From Selaginella moellendorffii (Eukaryota; Streptophyta; Lycopodiopsida; Selaginellales; Selaginellaceae): a stretch of 64,000 nt of DNA. The notes beneath the pieces are model-generated. The model was not told the DNA's origin. It was given only the letters and a program-made list of their open reading frames with translations, and searched no databases. Within the stretch, counting starts at the first letter, position 1. Each line of letters opens with the position of its first letter. The translations under genes were made by a program, and so were the position numbers. Location: NCBI RefSeq assembly GCF_000143415.4, contig NW_003314290.1, forward strand, positions 1,325,210-1,389,209, written 5' to 3'. Shown here piece by piece: positions 1 to 11,164 of the stretch.

Positions 1-193
1 CCACGGTCCGAATGTCATAGTTGTCTGGTGAATGGTACAGCATTGGGGGTAAGATCCACCAAGGCAGAGCCAGCTCCATGCCTCCGGTGAAAGAACGCAG
101 AGTAGCACTGGTGAAGAAGTGGTGCCGCCTTTGCTCGAACACATTCTCGAAGTCGAAGCCAGACACATCGGTGCAGTTCGACAAGACAACCAT
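1..193 (-). CDS. Unidentified ORF running off the left edge
   Basis: Reading leftwards from an ATG at 193-191, the minus strand stays open to the window edge, giving at least 64 codons. The peptide starts MVVLSNCTDV and contains the aromatic/proline-rich stretch LPWWILPPML. I do not recognise the family. It could be the first exon of a gene that continues outside the window or an exon joined to something upstream. The opposite strand is also open over most of this stretch, so coding status is uncertain. Confidence 0.3.
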   Translation of the reverse strand, partial: MVVLSNCTDVSGFDFENVFEQRRHHFFTSATLRSFTGGMELALPWWILPPMLYHSPDNYDIRTV

Positions 194-489
194 TGTAAAA
201 AAATGTGATCAATGAAGAGAGTTCAACCTATGATATTCTATAACCATCCTCCACTGCTTTGATCATTAATTCATCTCGGGATTTTTCGAAGGCATTTGGC
301 TGAAGATGCTCTAAGTAGGCTCTATTACTTTTGCTTTTCTCCCTTGCCTGCATTTCAAGCTAGAAGTGCTTATGTGGTGCAGAACCTATGAACATATTAG
401 TACACACTAGTGCCAGCCTTGTAAAAGAAGATGCTCTTGCTGTACTATTTTTTGTAGAGAAAACTCAACGAGTGAGAAATGAAGAATAA

Positions 490-2518
490 ATGTACACAAA
501 CGTACAAGAACCTGTCAAAGGAGATGCTCATACTTTTTCTTTTCTTTTTTGCTTTGCTTGCATTCCAATTTCCAAATTTATGAACCGGATGCGCGTGGAT
601 AAGAAAACCTCAAGGTCAGCGTCACAGTTTAGTGGGAGGACCATGGCAATCCTCTTACAAACGACAGCGGCTACACTTGTTGCTGGCATTGTAGGTGCGT
701 TCTTGTTCTTCCGTTTGCGCCAGACTCATGCAACACTATTGCCATCGAAGCAGAATGACTTGCATCTCCTGTATCCCCGTTTCATCCTGCTCGAAGCATT
801 GTCCGATCAGATCCATAAACTACCTTCCCTTGTGTCACGCAATGAATGGTATCCCTTTGTTTCTCACTTCACTTCCATTCTTAACAAGATTCTCGAGCAT
901 GAAAGAAACACTAGTGCTAGCAAAGTTGATGCTGATAAGCTGCTCGACAATGATCCTGTTGAGGACGACCAAAGTGTTGATCCAGCCCATGTTGCAAAGT
1001 TGTCTGAAGCCATTGACCAGCACTTGGTGACTTACCTCCAGTCTATGCCCGAGATCTCTTGTTTAGTGGAGGGCTACTTGCCTCAACGTGGTCAATCATG
1101 GATGGAGTTTTTAAATACAGCAGTTGATCCCCAGGAACTAGAACCGGCAATAAACACAAAGCTATACAATGAAGCTGAGATAATGAAGGCCTGCATTCAG
1201 CTTGTAAAAGGTATGGTAGAACGAATCAAGGGATACAGGGTTCGAGACACAAGGCGAGGAACTGTCAACATTAACGAGCTGCCACCTCCGGCTAGATACA
1301 GGGTTGAGAAAGTTTTATATGCCACTGACAGGCAAGTCACCGAAGACTGTGAGTACTTGGGATCACGAAGGAAAGCTCCTGGCCAGGCATTGGATAATGA
1401 AAGTGACGACAATGAAGGTGACGACACTGAGGTTTCAGATATAGAGGCTGCTACTAATTCTTCTGAAACTTCACGTTCAAATATGAATGGTGCATTACAC
1501 TATGGCGTAGTTCTTGTTGGTGTGCCATCCGAGCACCACAAAGGCAAGGTTGAGGAACCTGAATCCGACGAAGAGGCAAGCCCACTGTCTCATGTGGTGA
1601 TATTAGCAATAGACACCACGGTACAGAACTCAGAACAGGGCTTTGTACAAATGGTCAGAAGCGAGATGCTGGAGAATAAAAAACTTGGTGAGGATGGCAA
1701 CGAGGTTCTGCTCTATATCCACGGGTACAATGTCAGATTCAAGGATGCCGCAAAAAGAGCTGCTCAGGTGAAATGTGATATTCAGTTTCAAGGGGCATTG
1801 ATCTGCTATAGCTGGGCTTCAAAGGGCAGCCTCTTCGGCTACAAGCACGATGCTAAGGCTGTCAAACAAACAGTGGACAGTCTAGCCAAGTTCCTCCGTT
1901 TGTGCTTCACCAAGGTAACTTCCATTCCGTTGGGGAGGTTAAGACATAATTCTGCTTGGTAAATTGTGTGTGCAGCTAGGTGCAACCAAGGTGCACATCC
2001 TAGCTCATAGTATGGGAAACAGAGCATTGATCGCTGCCCTGGACAAAGTACTAACTGATGTTGAAACAGCTGCTCCCTTGAGGAACGTCATATTGGCTGC
2101 AGCAGATGAACGGAGGAGATGCTTTGAAAAATTGGTGGACAGTGCGGCCAAACACAAGCAAGGGCCACATTTCACAGTCTACTGTTCCTTTGTGGACGTT
2201 GCGCTCCGTGCCTCAAGAGCTGCCAACTGGAGGACTCCCCTGGGAGACATCCGCAGTTACTTGCAGTTGGATGATCAAAGCTTGTTGAAGCTCAAAAATG
2301 TGGATACCATTGACGTGACTGGCATGGACTTGAACACGCTGCATCACTCTTACTATGGAGACGTTCCTGAGGTGTTACAAGACATTCAGCAGCTCTTGAA
2401 GTTCAACTATGGTGCTAAACAAAGAGCAGGGCCCCGCAATTCTGAAGGACTCATTAAAAATGTCACCTATAGAGGTAAGCAGTTTTATGCTTTCAAACCC
2501 AGCTTCTGGAGCCGTTGA
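490..2518 (+). CDS. DUF900-type alpha/beta-hydrolase, membrane-anchored
   Basis: Two exons, 490-1914 and 1976-2518, join in frame across a 61-bp GT/AG intron to give up to 655 residues. The C-terminal half has the features of DUF900 alpha/beta-hydrolases: a VLYATDRQ motif, LLYIHGYNVRF (oxyanion region), a SWAS segment, and the nucleophile elbow AHSMGN with the predicted catalytic serine near residue 487. A hydrophobic segment at about residues 51-70 suggests an N-terminal membrane anchor. An acidic linker (ESDDNEGDD region) precedes the hydrolase domain. The start is unsure: ATGs at 490 and 580 are both in frame, and the first 30 residues read like low-complexity sequence. The family is common in bacteria; substrate is unknown. 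The gene is next to the repeat-rich flank. Confidence 0.8.
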
Positions 2519-3065
2519 CTATATCACCCCGACTTCTTATTTCATACCTGTCCTTATAAGACTTAAGTTTTCTAAACTATAAATTTTTATTTATTATTTA
2601 ATCTGATGAGCACATGAAGACAACAGTGCAAATACTGAATCTCTCAATCAAGATGTTTATATTCTAGCTCATATACAAACTTAAATTTGATTATATTTTG
2701 TATACATTCTTTATCATTTCATGCCCTAAGAATGATAACCCTTGTGACACACTAGTGATTATGTTAAAAGGCTAAAACATGAGTATCGTTGACAACTTGC
2801 TAAAGCTTGGATCATGACGATGGCTTACTCGTTGAAGATGGAGCTTGGAAAGCATATTGGAAGCGATTGCTCGATTGGCCCCCATGGTGGAGGGGGCCGA
2901 GTACCAAACCTAGCGTTGGATTACAACAGCTTCATAAAAAAAGCAAAACTGTACCAAAAGATTCACAAGTTTGTCACAAACCACTAGAGTCATAAATAAA
3001 ATCGTTGTATAGTTCTGTTTTGTTGTTCAGTACATCACCATGTTCAAGCGTCTACTGATTTTTAT
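2519..3065. other. Intergenic, no supported gene
   Basis: AT-rich 3' flank of the hydrolase gene. A short plus-strand ORF at 2807-2995 has no recognisable motif and I do not call it. Confidence 0.5.
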
Positions 3066-3300
3066 CTATCTGTGGCACATCATCCCACCGTTTCTGCCGC
3101 TTCTGCACTGGATTATCATAACCACCTGCAGAAGCAAAGCAGTAGCCATGTCAGCCCCTTTGAATTTGCACGGCTTGCAATCCACAGCCAGCAGTGAGCT
3201 CACCTGAAACCTGTCCTCACCTCCCATGATCACAGGGTTTGGACGGTAAGTCTGTCCCAGGACACCTACCATTGCCCCAGATGATCTCACATCTTCTTAA
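3066..3300 (-). pseudogene. Root-cap/LEA-like C-terminal fragment
   Basis: A minus-strand ORF contains VGVLGQTYRP followed by GGEDRF and SSLLAVDC. This order matches the C-terminal part of plant root-cap (LEA-related) proteins, where a VLGxTYRPD segment is followed by GGED(K/R)Y and a SLL-DC motif. The usual residues between TYRP and GGED are shortened, and no upstream exons are seen in the AT-rich sequence that follows on the minus strand. I read it as a detached gene fragment. Family assignment rests on these short motifs only. Confidence 0.45.
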
Positions 3301-4190
3301 TTACAATATAGTAAGAACTACACTCAAGATCAGGAGGACAACTTGAACCATCATAATCCAGCTAAGCTGGGTTTAAGGCTAGTATTTCATAAGTCAATAA
3401 TCAAAAAAGTTTGATTTTATTTTAATTAAAAACTCATTTATAGTTTAGATTTGATATAAATAAAATTTCAATTTTTAGTTATCTATTTGGTTTTACCTCA
3501 AATTTATAAAATTATTTTTTTAAAAATAAAAAAAGTTACTAAAGATTTTTGAATGCTTGGAAAATAATTTCTTATGATGTTATCAAAAGGATTTTCAACC
3601 TTTTTGGAGAAAATTAATCATAATACACAAGATTTACAAAACTCTATTATGTTAACTATTTAAGACCTTATACAATTCAATATTCTAATTTATCATTTTG
3701 AGTATAATCAGCTTTCACCATTTTTAGCCTTATTCATTAAATATTAAAGTATATCTAAATCAATTGATCCACTTAAATTATGAAGCAAAAATATTTTTTG
3801 AAAAGAGCTATGTCATTAATAGTTGCTTCACTTTGAGCCCCATATAAAAATTTATGTCAAACAACCTGAAAATGAAGCAAGTTAAAGAATAAGAATATCA
3901 AACCATAAAAATTACTATGATAAACACTTTGGGATTCAAAATAAGCTAAGGTATCATCAAGGATTGACTAAGAAAAACCATAAACCATTGCTGAGCCCCT
4001 TGCCTATGCGTTTAACCATGTCAATTATTTGGTTTTATATAAAGGATGAAGGATTGAAGTACTGTTTTCTAATAATTATTTTAAAAATTTTTTTTTTTTT
4101 TATGATGCTCTTCTCTATGTAATCCTTGCTGAATTGGAGATCTCCTCTTCATGGGTAAGAGGTTAGCATGAGAAAGCAAAACAAATCCTA
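3301..4190. other. AT-rich intergenic sequence
   Basis: Very AT-rich with homopolymer runs. No ORF or RNA gene can be supported. Confidence 0.6.
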
Positions 4191-4335
4191 CATTTTGGTG
4201 AGGTCACATCACAATGTATAGTGGTGGAGTGGGGTTGTTTGGGCCTTGGATGCCATGGTGTGGGGCCTGGAGGGGCATCAGGTTGAGCCTCTAGGGTGGG
4301 TAGGGAGCTAGCCTAGGCTGCACACCCTTGGCCTC

Positions 4336-4503
4336 AAGGTGGATGCCATGCTGGTGGGAGGGGGCTAAGGGGTGGACACTTATCTCCCACCTATGCTGGG
4401 GGAGACCAAGGCCAATAGGGTGGGCCCTCTCCTCTTATTTGACCTTAGATGGGAGACAAGTGTCCACCCCTTAGCCCCCTCCCACTAGCATGGCAGCCAC
4501 CTT
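4336..4503. repeat. GC-rich 54-bp inverted repeat with 60-bp loop
   Basis: Left arm 4336-4389 and right arm 4450-4503 are reverse complements with 3 mismatches in 54 positions. Both carry the core GGGGGCTAAGGGGTGGACAC. The arms sit in a GC-rich island (about 4200-4545) inside strongly AT-rich DNA. A third, partial copy in the same orientation as the left arm lies at about 4523-4546. A stable cruciform or RNA hairpin is expected; it may be a fold-back element. Confidence 0.85.
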
Positions 4504-4902
4504 GGGTGATAAGAGGTGGACACTTGTCTCCTATCTATGTTGAAATTGTGCTAAACTTTGTTTAATAGTATTAGTTGTGTTGATTTATAATAGTTATCTA
4601 AATTTTGATTTGTGCTTAGAAGAGTTGGGCCTTCGGTTCTCTTTATATATCTAAGTAGGTAGAACTATATCATTCCTTTATAAGCTAAGTGGTACTCAAA
4701 GTAATAAGGGCGGTTAATTTTATTAGTCATTTCCTTATTGTGGAGGGTATTTGAGTCTTAGCATCTTTAGATATAAGTAGTTCCCCACTCATATAAGTCA
4801 TTGTGTCTCCCATAAAATGTGCTTTCCATTAACTTTTGAAATTGTTTGATAGACTAGGGTATGCATTAACAAGGATGTTAATCTTCCCTAAGGGGGGGGA
4901 GA

Positions 4903-5620
4903 ATGTTGTGAATGTGACTTTGGATATCAAAAAATATTTATTGGTCAATCCTTACAAACACTCTCTCCTTATTGTTATGACAATAGATGTCGTGAATGTG
5001 ACTTTAAGTATCGAAAGTTATCTGTCAGTCAATCCTTACAAACACTATTTCCTTACTACCACGATGGCAAGAGGTTGGTATTGCTGGGTCCCTTTATCAA
5101 CCCTTTTTGTTCAAGTGTTAGTAAATTGGCCTTTGCATCTGTACTTGGCCGGACGAGCATAAAGAGGGAATTCCTAAGTGTCTATTGAACCAAGCATACT
5201 TGGCTCGGCTTGTTAGTTCCCTTTTGCTCTATCTTGCACTAGCTTGACAAAAACCCTTGTGTATTAAGATTAATCTCTTAATATCATCGGATGATAGCTT
5301 ATCGTGTTTGCCAAACACCCTCGCTATCATGTTCTTTGTGTTAGTTTTATTTCGGTCCCAAATGCTATTTATGGAAAGTGTCTAGATTTACTCATTTGAC
5401 ACATCTATGGAATGTAGAAATTGTCCTGAACACAATGGTGTTTGTCCCGTGTTTAAATTCACAATCTAAAGACATTCCATATTTAATAAGTTTTGAGCTT
5501 GTCTTAGAGATTAACTCCTGGTACTAAAGGAGGCTTGGGGTGAAAGCCCAAAACATGTGTTCCTCGGGGGGAGGGGTTCCAAATGTATAGTAGGGATAGT
5601 GAGGTACGTTGGGCATGGCC
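4903..5620 (+). repeat. LTR-family copy A
   Basis: The copy begins TGTTGTGAATGTGAC directly after a polypurine run (AAGGGGGGGAGAA), the arrangement expected for a 3' LTR behind its polypurine tract. It contains an internal duplication of about 85 bp (4903-5065). Its right part, including the GGGGTGAAAGCC motif near 5538, is repeated at 6660-7025. End position is approximate. Confidence 0.6.
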
Positions 5621-5854
5621 GACCAACTTGAGGCATAGTCTAGCTCCCACTTGCATACCTGTCCTTGTTCTGCATCTGGCTTGGGTTTAAGCACAAGTTC
5701 CATTCCATGCTAGTTGGTGGAGTACTCATATCCTCACATTAACTCACTAATATACCAAAATAGCGCTAGATTTTGTTTGGCTCTGTTTTGCATGTTGGTT
5801 TTGGTTTTGGGATGTTAGTTGCTCTAGGACTGTTCCAAGTCATTCCGGGCTCCT

Positions 5855-5965
5855 ATCCTTTCACTCCTTGGGCTATATGCTTGGGAGTTGCTCCATGGTT
5901 CAGTTCCGTCACTCCTTGGCTCCATGCTTGGGAGTTTGGCATCGTTCCTTCGTTCAGTGGCCGAA
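5855..5965 (+). repeat. Short tandem duplication (about 48 bp unit)
   Basis: The phrase CACTCCTTGG...GCTTGGGAGTT occurs twice in succession (about 5860-5907 and 5908-5955). It sits between LTR-family copies A and B. Confidence 0.55.
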
Positions 5966-6017
5966 AGTCCTAAACCTCGAGTTCCATACCACTATCTTAT
6001 GGACATATGATATGTGA

Positions 6018-6099
6018 CACGTGGCATATAACACGTGGCACATGGAAGGTTTAGGTTCCGCTTCGTGGTGTTATCCTATGGTAAATCACCATAGGATAA
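6018..6099. repeat. Duplicated ACACGTGGCA plus perfect 12-bp hairpin
   Basis: ACACGTGGCA occurs at 6018-6027 and again at 6031-6040. Shortly after, TTATCCTATGGT (6071-6082) and ACCATAGGATAA (6088-6099) form a perfect inverted repeat with a 5-nt loop. No gene is attached, so this is probably internal structure of a decayed element. Confidence 0.7.
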
Positions 6100-6119
6100 A
6101 GGGTGAAAACCACGTGCGT

Positions 6120-6310
6120 TACAATAGAAGATCAATACAATTAGTTCCCACTTAAGATAGTCGAGAAATTGGTCAATGAATATGTATGTAAATTGGATAA
6201 ATATAAGATAGGAACCTTTATGTGTTTTTTTCTAAGCATACTTGGTCTAGTCTGAAAAACTTGTATTATTAGCCTGCACTTGCTTGTGGCCTTATATCAT
6301 TCTAGGATGC
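6120..6310 (+). repeat. LTR-family copy B (partial)
   Basis: Shares the segment with GAAATTGGTCAATG and the AGCATACTTGG motif with copies A and D. It is truncated on both sides; boundaries are approximate. Confidence 0.45.
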
Positions 6311-6404
6311 AGTAAAAAAAAGAATAGATTGATGAAAATATCCTATAGCCCCATGTTATTTTAAATTGTATTAGAATGAAAGATATAAATGGTTTATGGC
6401 TTAA

Positions 6405-7030
6405 TGTTATAAATGTGACTTCAAGTATCAAAAGATATTTATTAGCTAGTCCTTATGGACATTCTTTCCGTACTGCCATGACAACAAAAGGTCAATACTA
6501 TTGATTCTCTTTATAATCTCCACCTAAGCTAGTTGAGAAATTCGCTAGCATATGCATTTAAACCAAAAGAGCACTAACGAAAGAAATCCTAAATTGTTAT
6601 TAAGTTAAATATACTTGATATAGTGATGAGAAAGTTATGTTGTTGGCTTATACTTGCTAGTGTTGGGAACTTCCATGATATTGAATCTAGTCCCTTATTA
6701 TTGATACATAATAGCTTACTGTATCCACTAAACACTCTCACTATCATGCTCTATGTGTTGGTTCTATTCTAGATTTATATGTTATTTATGATAAGTGTCT
6801 AAATTTCATATCTATAAAAATGTAAAGAGTGTCTTAAACCCTATGGTGTTATTCCCACATCCTAATTAACAATGTAGTGCCGTTTTATATTTCAAAGAAT
6901 TTTCTAGTTTATCCCAGAGATTAACTTTTAAGACTGGGGTGAAAGCCAAAGCATGCATTCCTCAAGGGGGGACGGGGGGTGGGGGCTAAGGTTGTGGGAG
7001 CTTTCAAATATGTAGTAGGGAGTTACCGCT
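6405..7030 (+). repeat. LTR-family copy C
   Basis: Parallels copy A in order: the start ATAAATGTGACTTCAAG, the middle with AAACACTCTCACTATCATG, and the end with GGGGTGAAAGCCAAAGCATG. It is followed by a G-rich tract at about 6966-6987. The two copies differ by many substitutions and short indels, so the insertions are old. Confidence 0.6.
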
Positions 7031-7300
7031 TGTAAGGGATATTAAGTGTATATTAGACTTTTGTTTTGTAATGCAATAAACTTAGAGTTCAGCTCTAAAT
7101 TTAGATGCATTACACTTTATCTCATAATGAAGATTTTTCTCCTAAAATAAGATTATAAATCCTCATCTTTGTTTCATTTTATAATGAAGATCTTGGATGC
7201 CTAAATCACAAAGGAATATCCCAGTGGCAATCCTCCTTTTCTTTGCCCTAGTGCTATGTAAATTAAAACATGTTTTTGACTATTTCTAGTATTTAGATGG

Positions 7301-7365
7301 TACATGCTTAACCCCAAGTACCCCAAATATCCCAAGTCTTTTAACCGATTGGAAAAAAGGGGTAT
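7301..7365 (-). repeat. Fragment related to the 5S-like repeat at 14 kb
   Basis: On the minus strand this reads CCAATCGGTTAAAAGACTTG then GGGATATTTGGGGT and GGGGTTAAGCATG. It matches the left part of the 14,035-14,130 segment but lacks the 5S box C part. Confidence 0.55.
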
Positions 7366-7819
7366 ATATTTATATTATGAGTTTTGTCCCTTTATATTTA
7401 AATCCTAATGGATCATATTATCTTTTGTTGCTTACAAATATCCTATCCTACATAAAAGGATTAATATTTTTATTCATAGACCTTTATATGCACATTGCTA
7501 AAAATGCCAAAATCCTTTATCTTTATCTACTTTTATATTATAATATATTTAACATTTGTTTTATCCCAACAAAAAATCTTAGGAAGTTAGCTTCTTTTTT
7601 TACTATTTCAATTAATTATATTAAGATTATACTTAATTACCTTATAATTATCATATCATATAACTCATTATTAATCTTTTCACACTTCCATCCAAATTTG
7701 GTCAAAACACTTTGTTTCCAATGCTAATCTTGATTTCTTTAGGCTTCCCTTAGTAATCATTTTACGAATTAACCACCTTGAGTTATTCAAAGTACCTTCC
7801 AATAAGATATTTAGTGTCT

Positions 7820-9075
7820 TCACACTATCTGCTCTTTAAGTCTATCCCTATGGTATATTTCACTTGTGTCAATATTTTTTGCCAAGATCATACTTGCTAT
7901 ATTTTGTATGAAAAAATTCCATATTAGGTAACCCTTCACCATTATACTTGGATTAGTGTTTGCATTGACTACGAGAAAAGCTTGAGAAAAGTAATTTACC
8001 TCTTCTTTCTCATAATCCACATTAACTAATTCACCAACCCTTCAACCTTACCACCACCATCTTCCCTCATGACATTGATATAAGACCTTGTTTTATGCTT
8101 GTTAGGACATTCTAAACACTTATATCCTACCTCTCCATAATGGAAGTAATGACCCACATTATATGTTCCTCTAGGAGTAGGTTTTGCTATTACTACTTGT
8201 ACCCACTAAAAAGGAGGAATAAAGGGCATAGGACCAAAAGAAGCTACTAGTGGTTGCCAATTATCACCCTTATTAACTAATACTTATGAGCCTTTAAAGT
8301 GGAATTTCCCTTCCACCTTTTATTTTCAATCATCTTGTTTATTCCCAGAGTTTTTATTCTTGTTTAAAATACCAACATACGGCTATTGATATTATGTTAT
8401 GAGCAAGTGACTGAAGGCAACTTGTTGTGTTGCCTTCTTACACTCCAGATATGTCTTCAACTTAAACTTCAAAATTTCATTACAAAAAAGTGAACATAAA
8501 CATTTTAGGAAATAACTTCAAACATCTTTGTCATTTATATTTATAATCATAATGTGTTTCTACACAAACACATTAATATAATGCATAAGATCCTCATACT
8601 ACTTTAACCAATGCAACTTTGCGCGAAGTTTTAAACTAAGATCATATGGCAAGTATTCTTTATGGTTACACGATTGCATTTTAGTCCAACTTCTAATTTG
8701 CCATTTTTTAGCGCACACCTAGTGCCATCAAGTTTTAGCATGATCAGTGAGAAAGGATTGCACACATATAACTTTCATATGATTATCTATGTTTGCCACT
8801 ATGAAATAGTTTTCGATAATATAAACCTAATTTTCCAAAACCTAATAGTCCCACATACTTATGAAATTGGGTGGTTTTAGAGGTTTGAATTTTGAAACTT
8901 GTGCAATTGAGGGCATTTGTAAAACTTCATCATCCTTAGAACTTGAAGAAGAGTCTAGTTGCTTAAGTTTAATTGATTTAGCTGCCTTATTTTATTTTTT
9001 CCTTTTTTTATTTTCCTTCTTCAATTTGCAAACTTTCTTTTGCAAATTCTCGATCTCAATCTACATTTTATAAAT
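7820..9075 (-). pseudogene. Decayed retrotransposon gag (minus strand)
   Basis: Minus-strand translation across frames shows, in order, a lysine-rich coiled-coil start (LQKKVCKLKKEN near 9050), a gag-like central part (QSFLTDHAKT near 8740), and a degraded zinc-knuckle region (HYGEVGYKCLECP near 8150) in which most cysteines of the CCHC motif are lost. Stops and frame changes are frequent. It lies just inside inverted LTR-family copy D, as expected for gag behind a 5' LTR. No polymerase region could be followed downstream. Confidence 0.6.
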
Positions 9076-9480
9076 ATCCTTTTGAGCAGATTTAGATACT
9101 TACCATAAATAGTATATAAATCCAAAATGGATAAGGCATGATAACGAAGATATCTAGTGAATATAGTAAACTATCATGTAACGATATTAATGGACTAAAC
9201 TCAATATCATGGGGGTTCTTGATACTCAAGATAATAACACGAGTTTATCAAATGAGGTTGAGTATGCTCAACAAGAAATACATAAAGGTTTTTACCTAAT
9301 GTTTGTCTTATTTAAGTACACATGCATTGACTAGTTTCTTAACTAGCCTAAATGGGAACTATAAAAGGAACCAATTGTACTGATCATTTGCCATTATGGC
9401 AATAAAGAGAGAATGTTCGTAAGGACTGACTAAAAAATATCTTTGATATCTAAAATTATATTTGTGACACAAAGTGCAAA
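9076..9480 (-). repeat. LTR-family copy D (inverted)
   Basis: The reverse complement carries the same ordered motifs as copies A-C: GTGACACAAATAT-like start, GTCAGTCCTTACGAACATTC, GAGCATACTCAACCTC, and the ATGATATTGAGT segment. Orientation is opposite to A-C and agrees with the minus-strand gag beside it. Confidence 0.55.
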
Positions 9481-11164
9481 TGAAGATTTATGTTCCAATT
9501 TTATAAGATTTGACTAGAAGCAGGAGATATAAGAAGGAGTATAGTGCAAAAATTCTATATTCAAAATTTATTCAAAGTTAAAATGTATATATATAAAAGG
9601 TATATATATGAAATCATCCCCTCTATACCTCTACTATTACCACTTTACTATTCTACCACCACCTTTTCTCTATGACTTAATATTTGAAGTTAAAATAAAA
9701 AACAAGTCAAACCAAATCTTTTTCATAATTAATTTTTCTTTTTATATTCATCCTATTACCCTTCCTCTCTACTTTATCACAAACTTTATTTTCCACCACT
9801 TTTATAAAATGATTTGTTCTTACATTAAAGCATACTCTCCAACCTTGCAAAGATTTCTATCACCATTTAAAAATATTTTCTTGTATAACATACACATTCA
9901 ACAATGGTCATGTAAATTTGCCACCTTTAATACATCAATATTTTATTATATCAATAATAAAATATGATCCAATAACTATATAAGGAGGAGTCCCTCATGA
10001 CAGAAGGCATTAGAGCATGGAATGTGGAGTGATTCTAGTTTAAGTTTTTTCTTTTAGTTTTGCAATGTTTTTTTTTTGAGTACTACCTTTTTTGAAAAAA
10101 CATAAAAATTAGGAGTTAGTGGAAATTCCTCTTTTCTTTTTTTCTCTCAAGGCATAAAGCATGCAAAGATGGGTGCATTACTAACTATCAATTTTGAATA
10201 CAATGACTTCATAGCAGTGTGGAAAAAGGCTGAAAAATCAATGAAATTTTTATTGACTCCTTCATTAAAGATTTACTCTTGATCACATCATTACTTTGTA
10301 AAATCCTTCCAAAGAAGCACATGGTCAGAATTTTTATGAGTGGACAATGTTTGGTGATCATGCAAAAGGCACTAATGAATTTTAGAGAATATAAATAAGA
10401 CATGGATTATAAAGGAAAACATTTGGAATCTTGCATTAAAGAAATGAAATCTAAAGTTCTTTTTTCTCCCTTATCATTTTTGGTGCGGTGAATGTCTGTT
10501 TTTCTTTTTCTTGAAAGTTATGAAAAATAAGTAATCAAGTAAAGTAGAAAGTTTAGTTGTTTATAGTAATTTATCCCTTCTAAAAAGAGTTGACTACAAA
10601 TTTTATATATTTTAAAAATATAAAATAAAACCAATAAAATTTTAACTTTAGCTATATACTTTAAGTGCTCAAAATTGATTTTAATAAATATAAATACATT
10701 TTCATTCTCATATTTTACTTATTGATTGGGATCAATATAATTTTTTATTTCTGTAGTAATGATAAAAAATAACCTAATTAATTCAAGATAATGACTGGAT
10801 TAATGAGAAAATTTTTTTAAAATTTTAAAAATTCTATAAAATTTAAACTTTGACTGAAATGATCAAGAATCATAGCACATTTTTAGCTTCATGTTCATGC
10901 TAAATCAGGTAGTTAAGTGGTGAGTTTATTTAAGACTAACTTCCTTTTTAAAAATGCTTAACAAAAGAAATATGATTCATTTAGAAATATGTATTTAAGT
11001 AACTATTATATAGTTTACTAATAAAATTATTTAGCTAAAAATATGTATATCATATATAAAAATATAGTAATTGTAGGTTTGTGAATTCATATACATATAC
11101 ATATATACACACATAAAAACATATATATGTCACATGACGATGACATATATGACACATTTTTCTA
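9481..11164. other. AT-rich sequence without a supported gene
   Basis: Strongly AT-rich. A plus-strand ORF at 9608-9967 is low-complexity (F/I/Y-rich) and looks like chance. A TA/CA-rich simple repeat lies near 11090-11150. Parts may be further remnants of the neighbouring elements. Confidence 0.5.

Noticed and set aside
9608-9967. 119-codon ORF in AT-rich DNA
   Set aside because: Low-complexity F/I/Y-rich product without motifs, and no neighbouring coding features.
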